64,000 nucleotides of DNA from contig NZ_CP102287.1 of the NCBI RefSeq assembly GCF_025151385.1, forward strand, positions 1,178,001-1,242,000, read 5' to 3'. The DNA comes from Hoylesella buccalis ATCC 35310. GTDB lineage: Bacteria; Bacteroidota; Bacteroidia; Bacteroidales; Bacteroidaceae. Under the pieces are notes generated by a model. That model was not told the DNA's origin, ran no database searches, and saw only the letters and a list, made by a program, of their open reading frames with translations. Numbering within the stretch: the stretch's first letter is position 1; each line of letters begins with the position of its first letter. This document shows, one piece after another, positions 34,865-43,514 of this stretch. The translations under genes and the position numbers were made by a program.

Positions 34865-36844
34865 TTAAAATTGATAATTCATTGTTATTTGATATTGGAT
34901 GCCAGGCATCGGATAGCCGGCCACAATCTCATATTGTCGGTTAAAAATATTCTTGACATCAGCCCTTACAGCCAAAGAATGGCGCCACACCTTAAACGTT
35001 CGGGCAGCCATGACGCCCCATTCCATGTAGCCTCCAATCTTGCTCTGGTCATGGTGTTCGTTGTTGCTCCAGTTACTGCTCACGCCCGAGGCATGCACGG
35101 TAAGGTTAACCCACGGATTCTCATAGGCCAACGACATACTGCCAGAGTGCAGGGGCATATAGGCTATTTGGTTGTTATAGTAAGGAGACGTTTTCAGTGT
35201 TCGGTTGGCTGCACGCTGAAAGCCATAACTGCCCGTGTACCGCAACACATGTTGCGGCACCAACTGACAAGCCGCACGAAACATGGCATCCAGCCCAAGG
35301 ATGCGCACCTTACCTACATTGATATTGCTCCACACAAACATATTGTACGGCACAGCCACGATCTTGTCTTTCACATGGTTGAGATAACCGTCGAGTGAGG
35401 CCTCTATCCGCCAAGGCGACTGGTCATGCAGGAAGGTGAGTCCAATATTTAACTGATCGGTCAACTCGGGTTTTAAATCCTTACTGCCATAATGGTAGAA
35501 GTAGTTTTCATTGAACGTCGGAACCCTGAAGATGTTTTTATACGAGGCGCGCAGATACATGGCAGGCTGGTGGAGCAACTGATACGACAGAGAAACAGAG
35601 GGTGACAAGCGGCGCATGTCATCAGATCCGTCACCTTTACGGGCCCCATTGAAGTAAAGCGACCCCAACAAGCGGGCCAACACCTTGAAACGCTGTTGAC
35701 GATAAGTGGCCGACAGCGTTTGCAACAGGGCCTGGCGATAGGGTTTCACATCATGCAATCGAGAGCTGTTGAGGTTGTTGAAGATGTAATCAACAGAATA
35801 ATCGAAAGCCCATTGGCGGCTTGGAGCATACAAGACACATGCCGAGGTGTAGGCCTCGCGCTGCCAGTAATGCCCATCAACCACGCCATCTGGATAGTTG
35901 CCATTGCGATAGTTTGACGATGACCAATTGAACTTTCCCAACCACTTGAACGACCACTTGGGAAGGCTGGTGACCACATACTGCGCCTGCGCAAAGAAGT
36001 TTTGCGTGTGCAACGTCTCGTCACTCTCGTTGGTATAATACCTCACTATGCCGGGCAACTGCTGGCGGTTGTCGTAATAATACACCTTCGCCTTCAACTC
36101 ATGATGGGATACCGGAAGCCACGACGCATTCAGCTCAGCATGACCAGTATTCATCCTACTGTTGGTGCGACGCTCACGAGTTACAACTGAAACGTTACGC
36201 AAGGTGAACGGATAGTCGTTCTCCGCATACACATACTCACCCAGGGCCGAGAGTGCCATGCGGGAAGACAGTTTCTGCTCGTACCGAACAAACGGACCCA
36301 CATAGCCAAACGAGCCGACACGCAACTGTGACGTGACGTGCGGCGCAGCATCGTCAAATAGCATGGAGCGTGTTTCCAACAACAACAATGAGGGTACGCT
36401 GGCATTGCGCGCAGGAATGAAAAGCTGGTCGTTATCGCCTACCAGCAACGACAGGCTGCCCAGATTATCCAACGAATAGTGTGAGAGGTCTATCTCGCCA
36501 TTCTGACTATTGTTCAATAAGATACCATCATAGCTCACCCCCGTGTGCTGTGTGCCGAAACCACGCACCGACACCGTTTTCATGCCACCAGCTCCACCGT
36601 AATCACGCAAGGTAATACCCGGTATACGGTGCAAGGCATCCGCCATCGTGGATACCCCCATGCGCTGCAAATCGTTGTGACCGAGCGTATGAAGCGGAGT
36701 AGTACTCTGCAGGGAGCGATGGCTGCGCAGGCGGGATACAACAACGGTATCCAACACATGAACCTGGTCATGTATCGAATCGTTCTGCGAAAAACCAGAC
36801 AAGACACACGCGCACAACACGAATGTGATGACACACCTTGGCAT
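34865..36844 (-). CDS. btuB: TonB-dependent cobalamin receptor BtuB
   Basis: This outer membrane receptor imports corrinoids using TonB energy. After a short signal (MPRCVITFVLCACVLSGFSQ) comes a TonB-box-like segment (VLDTVVVSR), a plug domain (MADALHRIPGITLRDYGGAGGMKTVSVRGFG, residues about 67-97) and a 22-strand barrel ending in an aromatic residue (TMNYQF). Length 659 aa fits BtuB. The specificity assignment rests on the cobalamin riboswitch directly upstream and the BtuG-like lipoprotein gene 7 bp downstream. No BtuCDF genes are in the window. Confidence 0.88.
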   Translation of the reverse strand: MPRCVITFVLCACVLSGFSQNDSIHDQVHVLDTVVVSRLRSHRSLQSTTPLHTLGHNDLQRMGVSTMADALHRIPGITLRDYGGAGGMKTVSVRGFGTQHTGVSYDGILLNNSQNGEIDLSHYSLDNLGSLSLLVGDNDQLFIPARNASVPSLLLLETRSMLFDDAAPHVTSQLRVGSFGYVGPFVRYEQKLSSRMALSALGEYVYAENDYPFTLRNVSVVTRERRTNSRMNTGHAELNASWLPVSHHELKAKVYYYDNRQQLPGIVRYYTNESDETLHTQNFFAQAQYVVTSLPKWSFKWLGKFNWSSSNYRNGNYPDGVVDGHYWQREAYTSACVLYAPSRQWAFDYSVDYIFNNLNSSRLHDVKPYRQALLQTLSATYRQQRFKVLARLLGSLYFNGARKGDGSDDMRRLSPSVSLSYQLLHQPAMYLRASYKNIFRVPTFNENYFYHYGSKDLKPELTDQLNIGLTFLHDQSPWRIEASLDGYLNHVKDKIVAVPYNMFVWSNINVGKVRILGLDAMFRAACQLVPQHVLRYTGSYGFQRAANRTLKTSPYYNNQIAYMPLHSGSMSLAYENPWVNLTVHASGVSSNWSNNEHHDQSKIGGYMEWGVMAARTFKVWRHSLAVRADVKNIFNRQYEIVAGYPMPGIQYQITMNYQF

Positions 36845-36904
36845 GAAACAGTTTTACAATTAAATTTCATCTATTCGTCTTCCTCGAGTCCGAATAGGAA
36901 CATG

Positions 36905-37068
36905 TTGCAACGGCAGGTCTTCTGACTTGCAACCCATCATGCAAACGCCTTCCCGAAAAATTGTCAGTGGCTTTGTGTTCGCATGCGCTGAAGGTTGCTC
37001 ACAGCAGCGGGACTGTTCAGGACTTTCACCTGATTCCCTTTTTCATTCTATCCGTATAGAACCAATTG
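36905..37068 (-). ncRNA. Cobalamin (B12) riboswitch
   Basis: On the minus strand the B12-box architecture is clear: AATCAGGTGAAAGTCCTGA, then CAGTCCCGCTGCTGTGA, then GCCACTG, then GGGAAGGCG, and CAAGTCAGAAGACCTGCC, in the canonical order. Transcription should begin near 37068 from the TATCTTTG -7 box at 37075-37082. The btuB start codon is about 60 bases past the last conserved block, so translational or terminator-based shut-off of btuB-btuG by adenosylcobalamin or related cobamides is expected. Confidence 0.93.
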
Positions 37069-37172
37069 CAAATGCAAAGATACTAAATTCTGTCAGATTA
37101 AGACACGGAAAACATCAAAATAACAGAACATCCCCATCAATGTTCTGAACGAAAGCCCATGAGAGCCAAAAT

Positions 37173-37260
37173 CAATAGCATAGAGATTGGGGTGCAAAGT
37201 CAATGGGTTTAGTGGCCAATATCAATGGGTTTGGACACCAAACTCATTGAGTTTAGCGGC
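37173..37260. repeat. 22-bp tandem repeat, locus 1 (four units)
   Basis: Four imperfect 22-bp units begin at 37173, 37195, 37217 and 37239, each starting CAA and containing CAATGGGTTT or CATTGAGTTT (e.g. CAAACTCATTGAGTTTAGCG). The last unit includes the stop codon of the thioesterase gene. The same unit recurs in four copies at 45216-45303. Confidence 0.75.
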
Positions 37261-38029
37261 GTGCTTGAAAAAAGAGTAATTTACACCTACAAACTTCCAC
37301 TTCTTGAGGCGCTGCTTTTGCGTATTTGGTGATTCGCACACAGTATTCTTCGGAACCAGTCTGCTCCACATAAAAGGCCAATTCATCTCCGCCATAAGCC
37401 TCGGCCACATAGGCCACATCAATCCGCTTGAGCTGATGCGAGCGATGAAAATCCATGTTCCAGAGATCCATAACATGCTCAATATACTTCACGCTGTTGA
37501 TGTGTCCGTTCATGTCGACATCACTATAACAAGTGCCGATGTTGCGTATCCGTTGGGCAGCGTCGGTCATCTTCACCCGAGAAGGCTTGTCAATGGGGCA
37601 TGATTTTTCTACCTCAACATACTGACTGACAATTCCATCGTTGACGGTTTGGATGTCGGTGGGCTGGCGTGTGTCTGTATCAATCATGGCCCAAACGCTA
37701 CGGCCATAGCCAAATACTTGTCCACCTTCGTCAACCACCGCAAAATTACGGTTGGTGAAGTATTTCATAACGCCCTCCACCCACGTTTCAACGTAGAACT
37801 TTTGATAAGCCGTGGGCATCTCTTCCAACTCGATGGCCAGACGAGAGAGCACCCAAGTTTTGTGAAGCGGATGGAGAATGGTCATGCCGTAACCACGTTC
37901 GTTGGAGTGGAAATCAGCGGCATTGAGCAGAATATTTCCCAAACGGCCAATGAACAGCCGCTGAGAGAAGTCGCAATGGAAGGGTTCTGACAGGAAGGAA
38001 TAGCGTCCAACTTTATTTAATAGATTCAT
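37253..38029 (-). CDS. Acyl-ACP thioesterase
   Basis: This is a FatA/FatB-like acyl-acyl carrier protein thioesterase (double hotdog) that releases free fatty acids and ends fatty acid elongation. N-terminal hotdog (residues 1-130: MTILHPLHKTWVLSRLAIELEEMP, FYVETWVEGVMKYFTNRNFAV), C-terminal hotdog with the catalytic-region motif SDVDMNGHINSVKYIEHVMDL (about 170-190; Asn and His). Length 258 aa. The ATG at 38029 is preferred over a GTG at 38035. Its 3' end merges with the 22-bp repeat array. Confidence 0.87.
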   Translation of the reverse strand: MNLLNKVGRYSFLSEPFHCDFSQRLFIGRLGNILLNAADFHSNERGYGMTILHPLHKTWVLSRLAIELEEMPTAYQKFYVETWVEGVMKYFTNRNFAVVDEGGQVFGYGRSVWAMIDTDTRQPTDIQTVNDGIVSQYVEVEKSCPIDKPSRVKMTDAAQRIRNIGTCYSDVDMNGHINSVKYIEHVMDLWNMDFHRSHQLKRIDVAYVAEAYGGDELAFYVEQTGSEEYCVRITKYAKAAPQEVEVCRCKLLFFQARR

Positions 38030-38261
38030 TTTCACGTTGTTGTTGATGTAGATGTTTCACAAACCCCTTAGGCTTAGGCGCGAAATAGGGGTTGCTATAG
38101 GATATAACCCCATGGGATGGACAAATATTTTATCATCCGCAAAATAATCTGCTTTGAAGACGAAGAAAGTAGTTTTCCTTACTTATTCGCTGTTAATGAA
38201 GGCATTTCTCATCCTTCCCATTGATGAAAAAAGGTAGCATGCGGGCTGTTGGCAGGGCACT

Positions 38262-38299
38262 AAAAAATCCCGATGCGCTATAGAAGAACATCGGGATTT
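38262..38299 (-). terminator. Terminator after ompA-like gene
   Basis: Minus strand: AAATCCCGATG pairs with CATCGGGATTT around a 13-base loop and runs into a T-rich stretch. It is 26 bp past the stop codon of the OmpA-family gene. Confidence 0.82.
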
Positions 38300-38324
38300 G
38301 ATGATATTTTAATCTTGTGGTTGC

Positions 38325-39476
38325 TTATTCAACGCTTGTATCGTCATTGAAAGTAGCCACACGGTTGAAGTCATATTCCTTGAACAGCTTGTCTGTCACG
38401 CCCATACCAACAACTGTCAAGCGGCTGGGAGCAATCTTATACTTGTCTACGAGCAAGTTCTTGACATTCTTAGCACGATTCTCTGACAGACGTTGGTTCA
38501 GCTCTGCAGGACCTTCCGGTGAAGCATAACCCTTGATGGTGATCTTAGAATCCTTATGATTCTTCATGTATTTGGCAATCATCTCAACGTTTGGCATCTG
38601 AGAACGGTCTACAACGCTCTGGCCAACACGGAAGAGAACCGTTGGTTGCAGGTTGGTTGCCGTAGCTGGCTTCACGTATACCGGCTTCTTGTTTTTGCAC
38701 TCTTCAAGTGCTTTCTGAAGATCAGAAATTTGACGATCCTTGTTAGAAAGTTGTGCGTCTTTACCATTCAAGTCGCTACGAAGACTGTTGATTTGTGCAT
38801 TTAAGCCATCAATCTCGGCCTGATCGCGAAGCTGTGCGATGGTGAAGTTGTTGGTTCCGTTAGAGTTCTTGAACTTGTAAACGAAACCAGCATTCAACTG
38901 TACTGCTGACTTGTTGATGTTGTACTCAATGGGTTGTGTACCATCACCGTTCAAAGCCCATACAATAGCTGGTTCTACATAGAACTGCCATGCCTTCTCA
39001 GTGCCCAAGTTGAACACGAAGTCAACAGCTGCTTTAGAGGTGAGGTTGTCGTGATTCATCTTCTTGTAAGCGTCAGTGTTGCCAAACAAGTGCCCCCAAC
39101 CGAATCCATACAAACCAACCAACTCGAACGAACGAGGCTCACCAGTATATCCACCGAACCAATTACTGAGGTTTACAGTACCCAACAAGCTGGTGTTGAG
39201 TGCGCGTACAGCTGTACCGGTTGATGCGAGAGGCTTGTTAGAGAAGTAAGCATTGCTCTCTGCAGCCATACCAAAAACTGGCGTAAAATTGCGACCAATG
39301 CGAAGACCTGCATTGGGATTCAAGTTCTTCATCCAACTGTTTCCCGTTGTTTTGGTTGCAACTCCACCGTTAATACCAATATAAAAGTTGTCAAATGTCT
39401 TGCTTTCTGTTACAGTCTGTGCTGAAACAGATGCTGCCATGGCAGCTGCGGTAATAAGTAATCCTAATTTTTTCAT
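38325..39476 (-). CDS. OmpA-family outer membrane protein
   Basis: Signal peptide (MKKLGLLITAAAMAASVSA), then an eight-stranded-like beta-barrel (residues 20-215; FYIGINGGVATKTTG, FELVGLYGFGWGHLFG), a coiled-coil linker (about 215-265: LRDQAEIDGLNAQINSLRSDLNGKDAQLSNKDRQISDLQKALEE) and a C-terminal OmpA domain (TVLFRVGQSVVDRSQMPN, then IKGYASPEGPAELNQRLSENRAKNV) that binds peptidoglycan. It would anchor the outer membrane to the wall. Probably abundant, since it has a strong terminator and its own promoter (TTACTTTG, 7 of 8 matches, near 39525-39532). Confidence 0.9.
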   Translation of the reverse strand: MKKLGLLITAAAMAASVSAQTVTESKTFDNFYIGINGGVATKTTGNSWMKNLNPNAGLRIGRNFTPVFGMAAESNAYFSNKPLASTGTAVRALNTSLLGTVNLSNWFGGYTGEPRSFELVGLYGFGWGHLFGNTDAYKKMNHDNLTSKAAVDFVFNLGTEKAWQFYVEPAIVWALNGDGTQPIEYNINKSAVQLNAGFVYKFKNSNGTNNFTIAQLRDQAEIDGLNAQINSLRSDLNGKDAQLSNKDRQISDLQKALEECKNKKPVYVKPATATNLQPTVLFRVGQSVVDRSQMPNVEMIAKYMKNHKDSKITIKGYASPEGPAELNQRLSENRAKNVKNLLVDKYKIAPSRLTVVGMGVTDKLFKEYDFNRVATFNDDTSVE

Positions 39477-39685
39477 TTACCTTAAATTTAATCAATTATA
39501 ATGTTTTCGTTTCCTATTTGTACAGACAAAGTAAGAAAAAAAAACGATAACCTCCAAAGAAATGCGAATAATTTTGACATTTTATAGCATATACTTGACT
39601 TATATTTAGAAATAGTATTCATTTTTTTACATTTCCAATCTAACAATATGGTGCTAAAATGGCAAATGTATCGAAGTTGAAGAAG

Positions 39686-39721
39686 TAAAAAGAGCTGGCC
39701 GTAATCACTACGACCAACTCT
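39686..39721 (-). terminator. Terminator after oxidoreductase gamma gene
   Basis: Minus strand: AGAGTTGGTCGTA pairs with TACGGCCAGCTCT (two G-T pairs), loop GTGAT, followed by a T-tract. It ends the 2-oxoacid oxidoreductase operon. Confidence 0.8.
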
Positions 39722-39752
39722 GAAAAAAAATTAGAGAGTTATAAAAATCAAG

Positions 39753-40298
39753 TTATCTTTGTTTAGTAATGAGTTTCATTCCCATGTCAACAGCCTGCAT
39801 GTTGAGCGGAATCATGTGATGGTGCCGCTCTGGCAAAGATTTGTAGAGAGCCTTCTGCAGCCCATCTGTACTGACCACGGGACATACTTTAAGAAGTCCA
39901 CCCAGTACAATCATGTTGAACACCTTGGCGTTCTTCATCTCGGCAGCCTGCTCCACAGCATCGATACGATAGACCTGTATATCCGTCCTTGATGGTGGAT
40001 TGACGATACCATTACCATCGTATATCAAGATGCCTCCAGGCTTTATCCTCGGTTGAAACTTGTCTAACGAAGGCTGGTTGAGCACAATTGCTACGTCATA
40101 TTTACTTAATATGGGCGATGAAATGCGCTCGTCGCTCACAATGACCGTCACATTGGCCGTTCCGCCACGTTGCTCTGGTCCGTAAGCAGGCATCCATGTC
40201 ACCTCTTTTTCTTCCATCAAGCCCGAATAAGCCAGGATCTTACCCATAGAAAGTACACCCTGTCCGCCAAAGCCCGATATGATAATTTCTGTCTTCAT
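39753..40298 (-). CDS. 2-oxoacid:ferredoxin oxidoreductase, gamma subunit
   Basis: This is the gamma domain of a 2-oxoacid oxidoreductase of the Vor/Kor type (181 aa), beginning with IIISGFGGQGVLSMGKILA (residues 5-23), the family hallmark, followed by MPAYGPEQRGGTANVTVIVS. It lies last in an operon with ferredoxin, alpha and beta genes. The enzyme converts branched-chain 2-oxoacids or 2-oxoglutarate plus CoA to acyl-CoA, reducing ferredoxin; which substrate is used cannot be decided here. Confidence 0.88.
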   Translation of the reverse strand: MKTEIIISGFGGQGVLSMGKILAYSGLMEEKEVTWMPAYGPEQRGGTANVTVIVSDERISSPILSKYDVAIVLNQPSLDKFQPRIKPGGILIYDGNGIVNPPSRTDIQVYRIDAVEQAAEMKNAKVFNMIVLGGLLKVCPVVSTDGLQKALYKSLPERHHHMIPLNMQAVDMGMKLITKQR

Positions 40299-40319
40299 AC
40301 GTTGTTTCCTCCTGTTTGG

Positions 40320-41087
40320 TTATAGGCCTGTATTGTCTTTCAGATCGCCCTTTGGATATTTATCGAACATGTTTTCGCGCATCCACTCATTGGCTTTAGC
40401 GGGTGAAACCTTCCATCCGCTGTTGCATGTGCTAACCATTTCAACAAGTGAAGACCCTTTTCCCTCCATCGAAGCAGTGAAAGCTTTCTTGATAGCCTTC
40501 TTCGCTTGGCGGATGGAAGCTACGGTATCTACACTCTGTCGTGTGACATAGCAGGTTCCTTCCAACTTAGAAGCCAACTCTGTGATGTTGAGTGGATAGC
40601 CATGTAGTTTGGGATCGCGTCCATAAGGACACGTGCTAGTCTTCTGACCCAAAAGGGTTGTCGGTGCCATTTGACCGCCTGTCATGCCATAAATGGCGTT
40701 GTTGATGAATATCATGACAATGTTTTCACCTCTATTTAATGCATGAATCGACTCGGCAGTGCCTATACATGCCAGGTCACCATCACCCTGATAGGTGAAA
40801 ACCAAGCGGTCGGGCCACAGTCGTTTCACAGCCGTTGCCAACGCAGGAGCACGTCCATGTGGTGCTTCTTGCCAGTCTATGTCCAGGTAACGATAAGCAA
40901 AAACCGCACAACCTACTGGACATACGCCAACAGTCTTTTCCTCCATCTGCATTTCTGCAATGACTTCGGCCACCAATTTGTGCACAACACCGTGCGAACA
41001 ACCAGGACAATAGTGCATGGTTGTATCGTTCATCAGTTCCGGTTTGGCATAAACCAGATTCTCGGGAGATATGATATCATTGTTCAT
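40320..41087 (-). CDS. 2-oxoacid:ferredoxin oxidoreductase, beta subunit (TPP)
   Basis: This is the thiamine diphosphate subunit. The cluster/cofactor motif MHYCPGCSHGVVHK opens the protein, and the TPP-Mg motif GDGDLACIGTAESIHALNRGENIVMIFINNAIYGMTGGQ (about 95-135) is intact. Length 255 aa is normal. It begins 1 bp after the alpha gene stop and ends 21 bp before the gamma gene. It resembles VorA/KorB proteins; in gut and oral Bacteroidota this complex usually serves branched-chain or 2-oxoglutarate metabolism. Confidence 0.9.
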   Translation of the reverse strand: MNNDIISPENLVYAKPELMNDTTMHYCPGCSHGVVHKLVAEVIAEMQMEEKTVGVCPVGCAVFAYRYLDIDWQEAPHGRAPALATAVKRLWPDRLVFTYQGDGDLACIGTAESIHALNRGENIVMIFINNAIYGMTGGQMAPTTLLGQKTSTCPYGRDPKLHGYPLNITELASKLEGTCYVTRQSVDTVASIRQAKKAIKKAFTASMEGKGSSLVEMVSTCNSGWKVSPAKANEWMRENMFDKYPKGDLKDNTGL

Positions 41088-41088
41088 C

Positions 41089-42171
41089 CTACAGTTCCTC
41101 CTTCAATGCTTTGACGATCTCTTCCGGTTCAGGGACGATACCACCGAGACGTCCGAAATGTTCTACTTTGACAGTATTGTTGATGGCTAACCGCACATCC
41201 TGCACCATTTGTCCTGCATTAATCTCGGCTACCAGCACACCCTTTTTGCCTTGTGCAGCCTCTGCGAGTTCTTTTTGCGGGAATGGCCACAAGGTTATCG
41301 GGCGGAACAAGCCGACCTTCAATCCTTCTTCACGTGCCAATTCAAGTGCTTTTTCGGCTATTCGAGCCGCACTACCAAAGGCTACGATGATATAATCGGC
41401 GTCTTCCATCTGCTGTGTTTCATATCTTACTTCCTTCTCCTGAATGGTGTTGTATTTCTCTTGGAGATGTAAGTTACGCTCTTCCATCACTTCTGATTTG
41501 AGTTCCAACGAAGTAATGATGTTCGGTTTGCGATTCTTTGTCCGCCCAACTGTAGCCCATGGGCATTCTTTCTTAATCTCCTCTTCGGTGCGACGGGGCT
41601 TGAATGGAGGTAGAACCACCTTTTCCATCATCTGTCCTATCACGCCATCACTCAGAATCATGGCTGGGTTGCGATACTTGAACGCCAACTCGAAAGCCAA
41701 ATCAACAAAGTCTGCCATCTCCTGAACAGAGTTAGGAGCCAACACGATGACATGATAATCACCGTTTCCTCCACCTCTTGTTGCCTGAAAATAGTCACTC
41801 TGCGAAGGCTGAATGGTTCCCAATCCTGGACCACCGCGTTGAACATTGACAAACACACCAGGCAGTTCGGCGCCTGCCATGTAGGAGATACCCTCTTGCA
41901 TCAGTGCTATTCCTGGTGACGAAGAGCTCGTCAACACGCGTTTTCCGGCACCAGCTCCACCATAAACCATATTGATAGATGCCACCTCACTCTCGGCTTG
42001 CAGCACCACCATCCCCGTGGTTTCCCACGGTTTGAGTACTGCCAGCGTTTCAATAATTTCGCTCTGGGGAGTAATGGGATAGCCGAAATAGCCATCAGCA
42101 CCACAGCGAATCGCTGCGTTAGCAATAGCCTCGTTCCCTTTCATCAACACTATTTCTTGTTCTGCTGCCAT
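41089..42171 (-). CDS. 2-oxoacid:ferredoxin oxidoreductase, alpha subunit
   Basis: This is the alpha subunit (360 aa), often annotated 3-methyl-2-oxobutanoate dehydrogenase VorB. The conserved N-terminus MKGNEAIANAAIRCGADGYFGYPITPQSEIIE (residues 10-41) and LTSSSSPGIALMQEGISYMAGAELPGVFVNVQRGGPG (about 80-117) form the pyrimidine-binding part; the C-terminal domain II ends EPEEIVKALKEEL. Four bases separate it from the ferredoxin gene and one from the beta gene. Confidence 0.9.
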   Translation of the reverse strand: MAAEQEIVLMKGNEAIANAAIRCGADGYFGYPITPQSEIIETLAVLKPWETTGMVVLQAESEVASINMVYGGAGAGKRVLTSSSSPGIALMQEGISYMAGAELPGVFVNVQRGGPGLGTIQPSQSDYFQATRGGGNGDYHVIVLAPNSVQEMADFVDLAFELAFKYRNPAMILSDGVIGQMMEKVVLPPFKPRRTEEEIKKECPWATVGRTKNRKPNIITSLELKSEVMEERNLHLQEKYNTIQEKEVRYETQQMEDADYIIVAFGSAARIAEKALELAREEGLKVGLFRPITLWPFPQKELAEAAQGKKGVLVAEINAGQMVQDVRLAINNTVKVEHFGRLGGIVPEPEEIVKALKEEL

Positions 42172-42175
42172 CTTG

Positions 42176-42409
42176 TTACGCCTCCACTCGTTTTCTATAA
42201 ACGGTTATACAACCATCCGGACAAACGATGCCGCATGCCGCACAACCCACACAATCATCTGGGTTCACGGCCTGTGCATATCTGTATCCGTGCGTGTTCA
42301 CTTGTTTCTGAGCCAGTTCGATCACCTTTTGCGGACATGCCACCATGCAGAGTGAACATCCTTTACAGCGATCGGTATTCACAACTATGGCTCCTTTCAT
42401 CTTGCTCAT
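42176..42409 (-). CDS. 2x[4Fe-4S] ferredoxin, oxidoreductase delta subunit
   Basis: This small (77 aa) ferredoxin has two cluster motifs, CKGCSLCMVACP and CVGCAACGIVCP, the electron-accepting delta subunit of the 2-oxoacid oxidoreductase encoded next. The ATG at 42409 leaves 19 bp to the upstream gene; an in-frame ATG at 42445 would run into that gene's end, so I reject it. Confidence 0.9.
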   Translation of the reverse strand: MSKMKGAIVVNTDRCKGCSLCMVACPQKVIELAQKQVNTHGYRYAQAVNPDDCVGCAACGIVCPDGCITVYRKRVEA

Positions 42410-42428
42410 TGTATCCTGTTTTAGTTGT

Positions 42429-42608
42429 TTAAGGATTGTATGCATCCTTATTGTAAAAGCCCAGAATGTCTTCTACCATTTGTTTGGCTGCGACGGCGGG
42501 CGACTGGGGGTCCAACTCGATGGCCTCCAGATAGCAATTCAGTGCCATCTGCCAGTTTTCCTGCTGCCGATAGCGGTTGCCTTGCTGGTAGAATTCTTCT
42601 GCTGTCAT
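42429..42608 (-). CDS. Tiny TPR-like protein
   Basis: This 59-residue protein consists of a single tetratricopeptide-like helix pair ([38 protein letters not shown]) plus a short C-terminal helix. The ATG at 42608 overlaps the TGA of folD (ATGA), the best evidence that it is translated and for its start. It precedes the ferredoxin gene by 19 bp. It may be a small assembly partner for a neighbouring enzyme; function unknown. Confidence 0.7.
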   Translation of the reverse strand: MTAEEFYQQGNRYRQQENWQMALNCYLEAIELDPQSPAVAAKQMVEDILGFYNKDAYNP

Positions 42609-43483
42609 TTGTAATATTCCTTTTTTGCCGCCGCTAACGTATTCTTCATCAGCGAACATATCGTCATGGGGCCAACCCCACCAGGTACAGGTGTGATGTA
42701 ACTGCACTTTGGAGACACCTCATCAAACTTCACATCTCCATTGAGTCGGAATCCACTCTTACGCGAAGCGTCGGGCACGCGCGTGGTACCTACGTCAATC
42801 ACCACAACTCCCTCTTTCACCATATCGGACCGAACAAAGTCAGGTTTGCCAACGGCTGCGATGAGAATGTCGGCCTGCCGACTCTCTTCTTTCAAGGCCT
42901 TAGAACTGGTGTGGCATATCGTCACCGTGGCATCGCCATACTGCTTTTGCATCATGAGCTGTGCCATGGGCTTGCCAACGATGTTGCTTCGACCGAGAAC
43001 GACACATTTTTTCCCACTCATCTCAATGTTGTAATATTGCAACAGAGTGAGGATTCCCAGTGGTGTGGCCGAGATGAAACACGGAAGTCCTATCGACATG
43101 CGTCCCACGTTGATGGGATGAAATCCATCTACGTCTTTTTTGTAGTCAACAGCCATGATGATTTTCTGTTCATCAATGTGCTCGGGCAGTGGCAACTGCA
43201 CGATAAAACCATCCACGTCTTCATCTTTATTCAGCTTGTCGACACACTGTAAAAGTTCTTCTTCGGTGACATCGTCCTCGAATCGAATCAAGGATGACTT
43301 GAATCCGCATTGCTCGCAAGCCTTCACCTTGTTCTTTACATACGTTTCACTGCCACCATCGTGACCCACCAATACAGCCGCCAAGTGAGGCTGTTTGCCG
43401 CCCTGGGCGACCATTGTTTTCACTTCTTCGGCTATTTCTGCTTTGATAGCAGCGGCCGTAGCCTTACCGTCTATGAGTTGCAT
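42605..43483 (-). CDS. folD: Bifunctional methylenetetrahydrofolate dehydrogenase/cyclohydrolase
   Basis: FolD interconverts 5,10-methylene- and 10-formyl-tetrahydrofolate with NADP. Motifs: catalytic Lys region [15 protein letters not shown] (residues about 48-62), [11 protein letters not shown] (about 105-115), the NADP-site [17 protein letters not shown] (about 161-177) and [11 protein letters not shown] (about 270-280). Length 292 aa is typical. It follows ffh by 31 bp and overlaps the TPR gene, so it is part of a long minus-strand run. Confidence 0.93.
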   Translation of the reverse strand: MQLIDGKATAAAIKAEIAEEVKTMVAQGGKQPHLAAVLVGHDGGSETYVKNKVKACEQCGFKSSLIRFEDDVTEEELLQCVDKLNKDEDVDGFIVQLPLPEHIDEQKIIMAVDYKKDVDGFHPINVGRMSIGLPCFISATPLGILTLLQYYNIEMSGKKCVVLGRSNIVGKPMAQLMMQKQYGDATVTICHTSSKALKEESRQADILIAAVGKPDFVRSDMVKEGVVVIDVGTTRVPDASRKSGFRLNGDVKFDEVSPKCSYITPVPGGVGPMTICSLMKNTLAAAKKEYYK

Positions 43484-43514
43484 TTCTGTTTTTTCCTCCT
43501 TCTATTCTAACTTA

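Noticed and set aside
34727..35398. Plus-strand open frame of 223 codons
   Set aside because: It is antisense to btuB and btuG, has no recognisable domains, and the minus-strand genes are certain.
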